A DNA stretch of 64,000 nt, taken from assembly GCF_034313845.1 (NCBI RefSeq), contig NZ_JAVIWN010000004.1; one strand, given 5' to 3'. Position numbers and translations under genes: made by a program. Within the stretch, counting starts at the first letter, position 1, and every line of letters starts with the position of its first letter. Positions 26,921-35,127 of the stretch are shown in pieces. This DNA is from Actimicrobium sp034313845 (GTDB lineage Bacteria > Pseudomonadota > Gammaproteobacteria > Burkholderiales > Burkholderiaceae_D). The notes below the pieces were generated by a model. That model made no database searches and was not told the origin of the DNA. It saw only the letters and a list, made by a program, of their open reading frames with translations.

Positions 26921-28724
26921 AGCCAATGGAAAAGTGCAGACGCGGCTGGCGCGTCTCATGAGCAAACGCCAGGTCAAGATTGACCGGACCGATCGGACTG
27001 CGCCAGCGTGCGCCGACACCGGTACCCATGACCAGTTTCAGGTCGCGCCAGGTATCAGCAGCGTTACCGGCATCGTTAAACACGGCCGCGCCCCATTGCG
27101 GCGTGAACTGATAGACCAGTTCGGCACTGAACACGGCCAGCACGCGCCCGCCCACGATCGCATTATTTTCTGCCACGCCGAGGCTGTTGTAACCATAGCC
27201 GCGCACGGTCTGGTCACCACCGGTGCGAAACAGCAGGTCGCCCGGCACGGTCTGCCGACTGGCACCGAACACTTGCCCGACCTGCGCGCGCAGCACGGTC
27301 GTCCAGTTCCTGGTCCAGGGTTCCAGCCAGGTCACGCGCCCGACCACGCGGGCCAGGCTTTGCTCGGTCAGCACGCCGCGCACGCCGAGTCCGAGTTCAA
27401 GCGCCGCAACGTAACCGCGTCGCGGATCAAGCAGGTTGTCAACCCGGCGGCGTGTATAGGTATGGGTGGCGATTAGTGCATGCCGGTTATTGGCGTCGGC
27501 GTCATTGATGCGCTGGCGTTCCGCCAGGAACGACACGCCGACCACCCGCTCGTTGTTGCGATCCGGGCTGGTCAGACGCGCATCGTTACGCACCTTGTCG
27601 CTGACTTCGCCGGAAATATCCGTGCGCTCGAATCGCCCGGCCACGCTCGGCGTCCAGTTGTTCTCCAGAGCGGGCAGCGTCACTTCGGCTGCCAGCAGCG
27701 GCGTGCCACGATCGATACGCAATTCCGAATCGAGGCGCCAGTCACGCGATAAAAAATTACGGTCAAGGAGCTTGGCTTGTAGGCGTGGCCCGGTATCAGT
27801 CGAGAAACCACCACCGAGTTGCAGACGGCGTCGTTCGTTTTCATTGACGTCGACATGCACCGGCACCGCATTCGGTTGCGCCGGATCGGCATCAATGGTG
27901 GCAATGACCGACTTGAAATAGCCACTGTCCTGCAAGCGCGCCTGTAATTCATTGAGCCGATCCTGGGAATAGCGTTCGCCCGGCACGACGGGATTGAGCC
28001 GGTCTATCCGGCTCTGCGGATAGCGGTTCAAGCCTCGCACCTGCAACGCACCGAAGGTGAACGTCGGGCCGGAATCGACATCAATGGTCAATGCGGCGAG
28101 ATGGCCAACCGGATCGATGACTGCCGCGCTCTGCGCAATGCGGGCGGCCGGGTAATCGCGCGCGAGCAGGTCTTTGAGCAACGCGGATTTGGCCTCATCC
28201 CAGCCTTCCTGGCGAAACACGGCACCGCTGGCCAGCTGCCATTGCCGGCGCAAGCGCGCCATGCGCGCAGCATCGTTGCCGTCACCCTGTGCAATCGCCC
28301 CGGCAAAGCGCACCTCGACGGAACCAATCCGCGTGACCGTGCCGGGATCAACGGTCAGTCGCACCCGTGGCCGCTCACCACCGGTCAGCACTTCCTGCGT
28401 CACCATCGGCGAAAAATACCCTTCGGTGGCGAGTAATTCACGGACCTGGGCCGGCGCAGCGGTCGCCAGACGCGTTAATTCATCGGCATCGATGGCCGGA
28501 TCGGCTGCGCGGCGACGAACCTCAAGAAAATCATCGAGCAAACCAGTCAGTTCACCAGCGCCACTCACCTCAACCGTATAACCGCCGGTCTGAGCCGACG
28601 CCGCCACGCTTGCCAGCAACAGCACAAGCGCAACCACACCGCCGGCACGCAGGCGTGCGTGCCGCAGAATGGCTGGAAAACGGAAGGAAGGAGACAATCT
28701 GGCGCGAAAAATCATGGGCCACAT
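26910..28724 (-). CDS. tamA: Outer-membrane Omp85 protein TamA
   Basis: A 604-residue Omp85-family protein. A signal peptide (GGVVALVLLLASVAASAQ, about residues 28-45) is followed by three POTRA-like domains (to about 270, including FTFGALQVRGLNRYPQSRIDRL) and a 16-strand barrel with LDPRRGYVAALELGLG, GDLLFRTGGDQTVRGY (the conserved VRGY/F lid motif) and the terminal aromatic LHFSIGYGF. The first in-frame ATG is used; an ATG three codons later is equally possible. It is leftward and co-transcribed with tamB. Confidence 0.95.
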   Translation of the reverse strand: MWPMIFRARLSPSFRFPAILRHARLRAGGVVALVLLLASVAASAQTGGYTVEVSGAGELTGLLDDFLEVRRRAADPAIDADELTRLATAAPAQVRELLATEGYFSPMVTQEVLTGGERPRVRLTVDPGTVTRIGSVEVRFAGAIAQGDGNDAARMARLRRQWQLASGAVFRQEGWDEAKSALLKDLLARDYPAARIAQSAAVIDPVGHLAALTIDVDSGPTFTFGALQVRGLNRYPQSRIDRLNPVVPGERYSQDRLNELQARLQDSGYFKSVIATIDADPAQPNAVPVHVDVNENERRRLQLGGGFSTDTGPRLQAKLLDRNFLSRDWRLDSELRIDRGTPLLAAEVTLPALENNWTPSVAGRFERTDISGEVSDKVRNDARLTSPDRNNERVVGVSFLAERQRINDADANNRHALIATHTYTRRRVDNLLDPRRGYVAALELGLGVRGVLTEQSLARVVGRVTWLEPWTRNWTTVLRAQVGQVFGASRQTVPGDLLFRTGGDQTVRGYGYNSLGVAENNAIVGGRVLAVFSAELVYQFTPQWGAAVFNDAGNAADTWRDLKLVMGTGVGARWRSPIGPVNLDLAFAHETRQPRLHFSIGYGF

Positions 28725-28810
28725 TGTAGTGGCTAACGCCTGTCGGCAGTTTTGAGAATGCCTGATGGGTCGACAATGACAGGAATCGGTAGCGGACCAA
28801 CCTCTACCGC

Positions 28811-29062
28811 GACATTGATTCGACCCCCAGCATCGTCAGCACTGAAGTCAAACACAAGACCGGCGATGTGCCCGACATCAAAAGCCCGCCGTCGCAGCTC
28901 AACCGGGTGATCATGACCGGGATCATCAATGCGACGCAGGCAATCGACAAGGGAACCGGACTGGGCTTGTCGATGGCCTACGGCATCCTTCAAAAGCACC
29001 AAGGCAAGATCAGCGTCGAGAGCACGGTCCGCGCCGGCATGCACGCCGTGGTCGCCTGGCTC
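28811..29062 (+). pseudogene. Histidine-kinase C-terminal remnant with internal deletion
   Basis: One frame reads DIDSTPSIVSTEVKHKTGDVPDIKSPPSQLNRVIMTGIINATQAID and then directly KGTGLGLSMAYGILQKHQGKISVESTVRAGMHAVVAWL. This is the dimerisation-to-N-box part of a HATPase sensor kinase joined to its G2 box, with the roughly 40 residues carrying the DxGxG ATP-lid region missing. There is no start region upstream and the frame afterwards is only the antisense of the next gene. It is a dead fragment wedged between divergent-side tamA and the HxxxH gene. Confidence 0.75.
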
Positions 29063-29120
29063 GAATTCAATGCGGCGTTGCGGGTCATCAATGAGTCAGA
29101 AGTGATCTGCAACGCTCCGT

Positions 29121-30311
29121 TCAGTGTGACAGAGCGGCAAGACGCGCGGCCAGCGGTGCGTACAGCGCCCGCCCCAAGGTCGTCAACGCCGGGTTATCGC
29201 GCAACGGCGTATCGAGCGCACGGATCGCGGCTTGCAAGCCGGGCTCGTTGTTCGCGACGTAACGGAGGTCCTGCGGAGGATTGGCCGTGTTGCGGCGCAC
29301 GGCGTCATACAGCAACTGCACGTTGGCCAGCGCGTGATACGCCATCAGGATCCGGCTCAGCGGGTGCTTTTTGCCGATCGGTGGTGACCAGTACAGCGTG
29401 CGATCGGACGCATCATCGACTGCACCGACACGCTGCAGCATGTAAAAGTATTGATGCGCGCACGCATGAACAAGGGTCTCGGCGATGTCGATGCCGCCAT
29501 GCGGACTCGATATGCAGACAAAGCCGGGAACGTCTTCCCAGCTTCCGCTGACAAGCCGGCGTTGCGCTTCCACCGGACAGACAACGATGCCATTGAGCAC
29601 CCGTTCGACCCATGGCAAGTAATCGGGCACATTTTTCTGCAGCACCGACAAGCCGTCCTCGAACGACTGCGCCATCGAAGGACTGATATGGTCAACCGGC
29701 TGGCATGTGCGAAAAACGTCGCCACCATTTTCATCGGCGGGCCAGGCTTGCCGGGGCAGCAGGTAAATCGGTCGCGTGCTGCCGACCGATGCCAGCCGGC
29801 TTCCTCCCGCCCCGGCCCACTGGTTGCCATCGCGCCGCCAGAGCAGCGCACTGCCGTCCGCCAGACGCAGGCAGAGACGTGTACCGGCGTCCCAGCTGAC
29901 CTCATCGACATGCACCTCGATCTGCTCGACGGCGTCGACGACCCGGTCATCAAGCTGGATCGATGTCGGTGCCAACTGCGCGCTCCAGCGTCCGGATTGT
30001 CCGCCAGCAGCCAGACGCAAGCCGACCCGGACTGCGGCATCAAGCGCTCCCGCAGCATCGTGCCGTCCCTTCTGGATGATTAGATGTGCCCGTCCGAAGG
30101 CGATATCCCAGGCGGTTGTCGAGACCGGCGGCGCGACCGTCCAGCGGCGGATGAATTCAACCAGCCCGTCGCTGGCGCGAGCGATATCGTCGGCATGACG
30201 CTCCAGCAAACAGTTCGCGACGGCGACTCCGTACGAGGTCACGATGGGTTCGAATACGGATTCAGACGGTTCGGCACAAGGAAAACTGAACTGGTGTACC
30301 CAGTTGCTCAT
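29121..30311 (-). CDS. HEXXH-type peptide-modification protein, variant HACAH
   Basis: A 396-residue protein when started at the ATG at 30311 (MSNWVHQFSFPCAEP). The open frame continues to 30584, but that extension is Ala-rich without resemblance. Features: an N-terminal FSFPCAEP segment, a central part with IEVHVDEVSWDAGTRL, and FVCISSPHGGIDIAETLVHACAHQYFYMLQRV followed by LYWSPPIGKKHPLSRILMAYHALANVQLLYD. The layout matches the HEXXH motif putative peptide-modification family (2-oxoglutarate-iron beta-hydroxylases of RiPP-like peptides). The motif is H-A-C-A-H, with Ala (GCG) where the glutamate should be. No precursor peptide or radical-SAM partner is nearby. Family assignment is by pattern only. 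Confidence 0.6.
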   Translation of the reverse strand: MSNWVHQFSFPCAEPSESVFEPIVTSYGVAVANCLLERHADDIARASDGLVEFIRRWTVAPPVSTTAWDIAFGRAHLIIQKGRHDAAGALDAAVRVGLRLAAGGQSGRWSAQLAPTSIQLDDRVVDAVEQIEVHVDEVSWDAGTRLCLRLADGSALLWRRDGNQWAGAGGSRLASVGSTRPIYLLPRQAWPADENGGDVFRTCQPVDHISPSMAQSFEDGLSVLQKNVPDYLPWVERVLNGIVVCPVEAQRRLVSGSWEDVPGFVCISSPHGGIDIAETLVHACAHQYFYMLQRVGAVDDASDRTLYWSPPIGKKHPLSRILMAYHALANVQLLYDAVRRNTANPPQDLRYVANNEPGLQAAIRALDTPLRDNPALTTLGRALYAPLAARLAALSH

Positions 30312-30937
30312 GGCGCAACGCCGGACCAGATCGCGACAGGCTGCGGTGACATCAACGGGGTCGCCGATGCGACCGAGGGCAGGAGCGGAGGTACAAGCGT
30401 AGGTACAAGCGCAGGCAAAAGCGGGGACGCTGTCGTCGCCATCTCGGCCTGCAGCCATGGTCGCAGGCGCACGGTGATCATCGCCATGAACAATGGCGGC
30501 AGACGCCTGCGCTACGCCGCGACATTCATTACCTGCAGGAACACGTGCGCTTTCCGCTTCCTTGCTTGCCGATTGCGTATCCATGCAACGTCTCCCACGA
30601 CTCCCGCCTTGCGCTGTTCACACCGGTCGATCGGACCCGCCGCCGATACCGTGCCCTGCCTGGCTCGCCGCAGTACCTGTCAATGCCCGGCACCCTGCAG
30701 TGCGCCTGGTCAGCGTCGCACCATCTCGGAAAATGGCCATCCGTTACTCGCATGTGACCTTGGGGGGATCGATAGGCATTAAGTACCTCGTAAAAAAGTT
30801 AAGGAACGTGACTTGCCGTGGCACCCGCGCACTGGATACAACATCCCATCGTGCCCATGCGGGTTGCAGACAAGTCGACGAACCATCTTAGATACGGGCA
30901 CCTCCCCGCGCGTTGAGAATGATCAACCAACCACGCG
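30312..30937. other. Region between the HxxxH gene and the chemoreceptor scar
   Basis: About 625 GC-rich bases. The first 270 could encode an N-terminal extension of the leftward HxxxH gene, but it has no family resemblance and contains a short imperfect tandem repeat (units near GTACAAGCG) at about 30390-30420. The rest holds no recognisable gene. Confidence 0.4.
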
Positions 30938-31105
30938 TCAACTGTTGACGCTATCGTTGCAACGCAAGGCGCGCTGCTTGCTAGCCGGAGCCGCACCCGG
31001 GCCGAGCTGAAAGACACTCACCAGTTGTTCCTGGCTGCGCGCCTGTTCCTGCAAGGCCCGCGCTTCTGCGGCAGCGTCCTGCACCACTTCCATCACCGCA
31101 ATTCC
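30938..31105 (-). pseudogene. Methyl-accepting chemotaxis protein C-terminal scar
   Basis: An isolated frame reads MEVVQDAAAEARALQEQARSQEQLVSVFQL followed by a 20-residue tail and stop. The pattern of alternating Ala-Glu, LQEQA and the final VSVFQL is the extreme C-terminus of a chemoreceptor (typically AESLQEQA...VSVFKL). An in-frame stop lies at 31106-31108 and nothing upstream continues the receptor. Only about 50 codons survive. Confidence 0.5.
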
Positions 31106-31141
31106 TCATTTGTCGGCGACCTCGGAAGCTGACCGGCCCTG

Positions 31142-32569
31142 TTAATTGGACGGCAGTTGCGGCAGCACGAATGGTTGCGCCGGGGTAGTCAGCTTCTGTA
31201 TGAAAGCGACGATCGCACTGGCTTCTTCCGGGCTCGATGCCAGCGGCTTCATATTTGGTGACAAGCTGGACTTGCTCACTCCACCGAGGTTGTAATGCGT
31301 CACCACGTCGACCAAAGTGCGCGCCGAGCCATCATGAAAATAGGGCGCAGTCAGGCTGATATCGCGCAACGTCGCCAGGGGTTTGAGCGCATAGCGGCCG
31401 ACATCCGGATTCACCCTCACGTTCGAAGCCAGGCCAATGTGATGAAAGCCACCATCGGTAACGTTCGGGGCCTGATGGCAGGCGATGCAATTGCCCTTTC
31501 CGGCATCGCCCGACGGGAGGATCGGTAGCGTAAATGGCTGTACCGGGGTAGTCAGCGCTTGCATGAAGGCGACGATCGCACTGACTTCTTCCGGGCTCAA
31601 TGCCAGCGGCTTCATATTTGGTGACAGGTTAGTCTTGCTCACTCCACCGAGGTTGTAATGCGTCACCACATCGACCAAAGTGCGCGCCGAGCCATCATGA
31701 AAATAAGGCGCGGTCAGGCTGATATCGCGCAACGTCGGCGTCTTGAACGCGCCCTTCAACGCTGCCACCGGCTTGATCGCATAGCGGCCGACATCCGGAT
31801 TCACCCTATCGTTCGAGGCCAGGCCGATGTTATGAAAGCCACCATCGGTAAAGTTCGGAGCCTGATGACAGGCGATGCAATTGCCCTTACCGGCATCGCT
31901 GAACAGACGAAAACCGATGATTTGCTGACGCGTCATGGCCAGCTCGTCGCCGCGCAACCACAGATCAAACGCCGAATTACTGCTGATAACGGTGCGTTCG
32001 AACGAGGCAATACCCTTGGCTACCGTTGTGCGGTCGATAGCCTCGCCGGGATATGCTTGCGCGAACATTTCCTTGTAAGTTGGTTCGGCATTGAGCCACT
32101 TGAACAGCGCCGTCAGATCCATCGCCATTTCGTCCATCGATTCCATCGGACCGATCGCCTGGTCTTCCAGCGAGGACTTGCGACCATCCCACATCTGCAG
32201 CGTGTTGTACGCGGTATTGATGATGGTCGGGGTGGCGCGACCGGGCACCTTGCTCTTGTTGCTCTTGTTGCTCTTGTTGCCCTTGGCTGTCGGCAAGCCA
32301 TCCGACCAGCCCAACATCGGGTTATGACAACTGGCACAGGACAGGTTGCCATCCGACGACAGGCGCGGGTCGAAAAATAGTGCCTTGCCCAGTTCGGCAC
32401 GCGCCGGCGTCAACTGGTTGTCCGCTGGTGCGACCGGGCTTGCTGGCAGCAACCACTTGTGATCTTCCTCACTCGGAGTGAGGAGATAGTCTGCCGCAAC
32501 CGCTTCGCCGCCTATCGCCAACGAAATGACAACTGCAGCAAAAAATGTGAATCTGATGTTGTTTTTCAT
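31142..32569 (-). CDS. Cytochrome c peroxidase family protein with duplicated third haem module
   Basis: A 475-residue secreted protein started at ATG 32569 (MKNNIRFTFFAAVV, after AAAAGGTCGG). It has a signal peptide ending near AVAAD, a first haem site CASCH (N-terminal low-potential-like domain, with KALFFDPRLSSDGNLSCASC), and a second CIACH in the C-terminal domain (GFRLFSDAGKGNCIACHQAPNF). That C-terminal segment (about 115 residues) is then repeated almost word for word, giving a third CIACH and lacking about nine residues (KGAFKTP part). MauG/CcpA family members are normally di-haem and about 350 residues. Role: periplasmic peroxide reduction or a related redox reaction. A 9-base triplication encodes NKSNKSNKS at about 32251-32280. 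Confidence 0.9.
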   Translation of the reverse strand: MKNNIRFTFFAAVVISLAIGGEAVAADYLLTPSEEDHKWLLPASPVAPADNQLTPARAELGKALFFDPRLSSDGNLSCASCHNPMLGWSDGLPTAKGNKSNKSNKSKVPGRATPTIINTAYNTLQMWDGRKSSLEDQAIGPMESMDEMAMDLTALFKWLNAEPTYKEMFAQAYPGEAIDRTTVAKGIASFERTVISSNSAFDLWLRGDELAMTRQQIIGFRLFSDAGKGNCIACHQAPNFTDGGFHNIGLASNDRVNPDVGRYAIKPVAALKGAFKTPTLRDISLTAPYFHDGSARTLVDVVTHYNLGGVSKTNLSPNMKPLALSPEEVSAIVAFMQALTTPVQPFTLPILPSGDAGKGNCIACHQAPNVTDGGFHHIGLASNVRVNPDVGRYALKPLATLRDISLTAPYFHDGSARTLVDVVTHYNLGGVSKSSLSPNMKPLASSPEEASAIVAFIQKLTTPAQPFVLPQLPSN

Positions 32570-32891
32570 TGACCGACCTTTTACATGAGAGCGTTGACAA
32601 ACGGACCCGGAGCCCGCGCTCACCACCTGCCAGAGGCATTTTTGGCAAGGTCGAATTCCCTTCGGCAACGTTAACCCATGAGGAACAAATTGCTTCGTTG
32701 TATTTTCATAAAAATAACTATTGGTTGCGATCAGGCGACAGTGCTCAACACAGATAACATCCCTCCTAAGTGCGCTATCAAACTGAACAACTGGCCCCTA
32801 TTCTTTAGGCTCAAGCCATAGCAAGGCGGCAGACCCTCGCACTCCTTCTCAATGCAGCGCCCGTTCGAGCGCTCCTTATTCCGGATTACCT
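32570..32891. other. Divergent promoter region, no gene seen
   Basis: About 320 bases between the leftward peroxidase and the rightward esterase. It must hold both promoters, but no near-consensus pair could be singled out. No ORF, tRNA or repeat was recognised. Confidence 0.5.
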
Positions 32892-34022
32892 ATGGTGAAT
32901 ATTTTCAGAAGTCTCTGGCTGGGCAGCACTCGCAAGCTCGGCAGCCTCCAGCGCAAGCAAACCCGCAAGATCGTCAAGACCTTGCTCGATGTCGTCATCC
33001 CGGCAGCAACCGCGATCAAAAAATCATTGGGAAAATCCGCTGGCAAAGCCGCTGGCAAACCCTCCGCCCTGCGCCCGCCGGGCGGTGGCATCTGGGGCCG
33101 CTCGACCTTCATTGCCGGCATCGATGATGTCGCCAGCGGCATCGTCGCCGGCAAACGCATGGAGTACTGGCTCTATCGGCCTGCCGGCATGCAGGCTGAC
33201 GCGACGCTGCCGCTGGTGGTGATGCTGCATGGCTGCGAACAGGGTGCGGTCGATTTTGCGCAAGGCACACGCATGAATGCGCTGGCTGCCAGCAAGGGGT
33301 TTGGCGTGCTCTATCCGCAGCAATCAACACGCGCCCAGCGCAACCGATGCTGGCCGTGGTTTCGCAGCGAAGTCCAGGCCGGCGAGGGCGAAATCTTGTT
33401 GATCGCGGCAATTATCCGGCGGGTTGTGGCACGGCAGGGGTTCGATCCGCAGCGCGTGTATGTGGCCGGGCTGTCCGCCGGTGCAGCGATGGCGCATATC
33501 CTGGCGCTGCGCCATCCGGAACTGGTCGCCGCAGTCGGCATGCATTCGGCACCGGTATTTGGTGCTGCCAGCACGCCGCTTGGTGCGTACGGAGTGATGC
33601 AGCGCGGCGGCCTGCAACGGGTGGGGTCGGCGATCCGGGCGGTCACGGATGCCAGCCCGGGTCCGTTCCCGACCATGCCGGCGATCCTGATCCATGGCCA
33701 GCGCGACGACGTGGTGCGAACGATTAATTTTCATCAGCTAGAGCAGCAGTTCTGCGAACTCAACAGCCTGACGGCCGAACACCGGCAACAACGCGTCTAC
33801 CGTGCTGCCGGACGCAGCGCCCATGCCGCCCACGGTGTCGATGTCCTCGATTACCGGATCGGCAAAAAAAACGTGTTGCGGCTGTGTGAAATCCATCAGC
33901 TCAAGCATGCATGGAGCGGCGGCGATCCGGCGTTGCCATTCAACGAAAGCAAAGGACCGGATGCGAGCCGGATGATGTGGACCTTCTTTGCGCCGCACCG
34001 GCGCTTGCCGCTGGAGGTATGA
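32892..34022 (+). CDS. PHB depolymerase family esterase
   Basis: A 376-residue alpha/beta hydrolase. A Lys/Arg/Ala-rich N-terminal 60 residues precede YWLYRPAGMQADATLPLVVMLHGCEQ (oxyanion region). The lipase box is GLSAGAAMAH, a likely aspartate lies in HGQRDDVV, and a histidine in KHAWSGGDPALP. This is the layout of type-1 polyhydroxybutyrate depolymerase/LpqC-like esterases. No classical signal peptide is seen, so intracellular PHB or a short-chain ester is as likely as an external substrate. It is convergent with the LuxR gene, two bases apart. Confidence 0.88.
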   Translation: MVNIFRSLWLGSTRKLGSLQRKQTRKIVKTLLDVVIPAATAIKKSLGKSAGKAAGKPSALRPPGGGIWGRSTFIAGIDDVASGIVAGKRMEYWLYRPAGMQADATLPLVVMLHGCEQGAVDFAQGTRMNALAASKGFGVLYPQQSTRAQRNRCWPWFRSEVQAGEGEILLIAAIIRRVVARQGFDPQRVYVAGLSAGAAMAHILALRHPELVAAVGMHSAPVFGAASTPLGAYGVMQRGGLQRVGSAIRAVTDASPGPFPTMPAILIHGQRDDVVRTINFHQLEQQFCELNSLTAEHRQQRVYRAAGRSAHAAHGVDVLDYRIGKKNVLRLCEIHQLKHAWSGGDPALPFNESKGPDASRMMWTFFAPHRRLPLEV

Positions 34023-34024
34023 GG

Positions 34025-34669
34025 TTATTTCCCGGTCACGAACAACGCGAGTCGCAACCGGTCCGGCAAACCAAGCTTCTGAAAAATCGCTCCGAGATGG
34101 GCCTTCACGGTCCGGTCGGTGATCTGCAATTCGCGTGCAATGAGCTTGTTACTGGCACCGCCGCCCACCAGACTGGCGATTTGCCGTTCACGGGGCGTGA
34201 GCAGTTGCAGTCGCAGGTTCGGTGATGCCGCCGTCTCTACCGCTACCGGTGCCAACAGCGTTCCGCGTGCCTGCATCTGACGCAGCAGCAGCGGCATCAC
34301 CGCCTGCGAAATCCAGACACCGCCATCCTGCACGACCTCAACGATGCGCAGTACGGTCTCGCGCGCCAGTCCGGCGCTGCAGCAACCCACCACGCCGGCA
34401 CCAAGCAGTGCCAGTTCGGCCTGCGTCGAAAACTCCTCGTGAAGCACCAGAACCTTGCAGGCCGGCGCGCGGTGGCGCAGTTCGGCCAGCGTGGCCGCCA
34501 CATCCAGCGCTGGCAGATCAAGATCGATCAGCAGCAACGCCGGCTCGGCACTGGCCAGAAAAGGCCATACAGCCTGTACGCAATCACGTTGCATCAACGG
34601 ACCTTTTTCAATCAGGATGTCATGAAACTTGGCTATGATGTCGGCGCAGTTCGAGAGCAACAAAAGCAT
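34025..34669 (-). CDS. LuxR-type response regulator
   Basis: A 214-residue two-domain regulator started at ATG 34669 (MLLLLSNCAD). The receiver-like domain (residues 1-120) keeps the phospho-acceptor in LLLIDLDLPALD but its N-terminal acidic pair is not obvious. The C-terminal LuxR helix-turn-helix (150-214) reads LTPRERQIASLVGGGASNKLIARELQITDRTVKAHLGAIFQKLG. It resembles NarL/FixJ regulators. No sensor kinase gene is adjacent. It is convergent with the esterase and divergent from the three-gene cluster at 34765. Confidence 0.9.
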   Translation of the reverse strand: MLLLLSNCADIIAKFHDILIEKGPLMQRDCVQAVWPFLASAEPALLLIDLDLPALDVAATLAELRHRAPACKVLVLHEEFSTQAELALLGAGVVGCCSAGLARETVLRIVEVVQDGGVWISQAVMPLLLRQMQARGTLLAPVAVETAASPNLRLQLLTPRERQIASLVGGGASNKLIARELQITDRTVKAHLGAIFQKLGLPDRLRLALFVTGK

Positions 34670-34764
34670 GGACAGCGATCTCTGAAAACACAAGTGGACT
34701 TTTTTAACACACTGCTTTTGGAATTGCCATTGTCATTTCGACCAACCCACCTGAACGGCTTGCC

Positions 34765-35124
34765 ATGCCCTATATTCAACGCGACAGCGACGGCAGCGTG
34801 ATCGCCTTGTTTCGCGATGCTCCTGCCGCCGAGTCCGAACGGCTTTTTTCCGACCATCCCGACGTGCTCGCTTTCCTGGCCATCGACGGCGCGACGTCAG
34901 TGGCAACCGACACGCGCGACGCGCTTGCCACGCTGGCCACGCTTGATAATGCCATGATCCGCGTCGTCGAGGATCTGGTCGACGTGCTGATCCAGAAGCA
35001 CGTGATCATGCTCACCGACCTGCCCGAAAAAGCCCAGCGCAAGGTACTGGACCGCAAGGAAACCCGACTCTCGCTGTTTGGCGATCTCGGCGACCTGAGC
35101 GCCTCCAACGACGACATCCTGTAG
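34765..35124 (+). CDS. Conserved hypothetical protein, first gene of glycosyltransferase cluster
   Basis: A 119-residue acidic protein (MPYIQRDSDGSVIALFRDAP..., later LDNAMIRVVEDLVDVLIQKHVIMLTDLPEKAQRKVLDRKETR). Similar small proteins, often called tryptophan-synthase-subunit-beta-like by misannotation, occur in Betaproteobacteria. No catalytic motif is visible. It lies three bases upstream of the glycosyltransferase gene, so translational coupling is likely. Confidence 0.82.
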   Translation: MPYIQRDSDGSVIALFRDAPAAESERLFSDHPDVLAFLAIDGATSVATDTRDALATLATLDNAMIRVVEDLVDVLIQKHVIMLTDLPEKAQRKVLDRKETRLSLFGDLGDLSASNDDIL

Positions 35125-35127
35125 CGC

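Noticed and set aside
26921..27019. Upstream extension of TamB
   Set aside because: It would lie fully inside tamA and adds residues ahead of the membrane anchor; ATG 26920 fits the tamA-tamB overlap.
28868..29551. Whole 227-codon plus-strand frame as an active kinase gene
   Set aside because: Only the first third resembles a histidine kinase; the rest is antisense to the HxxxH gene.
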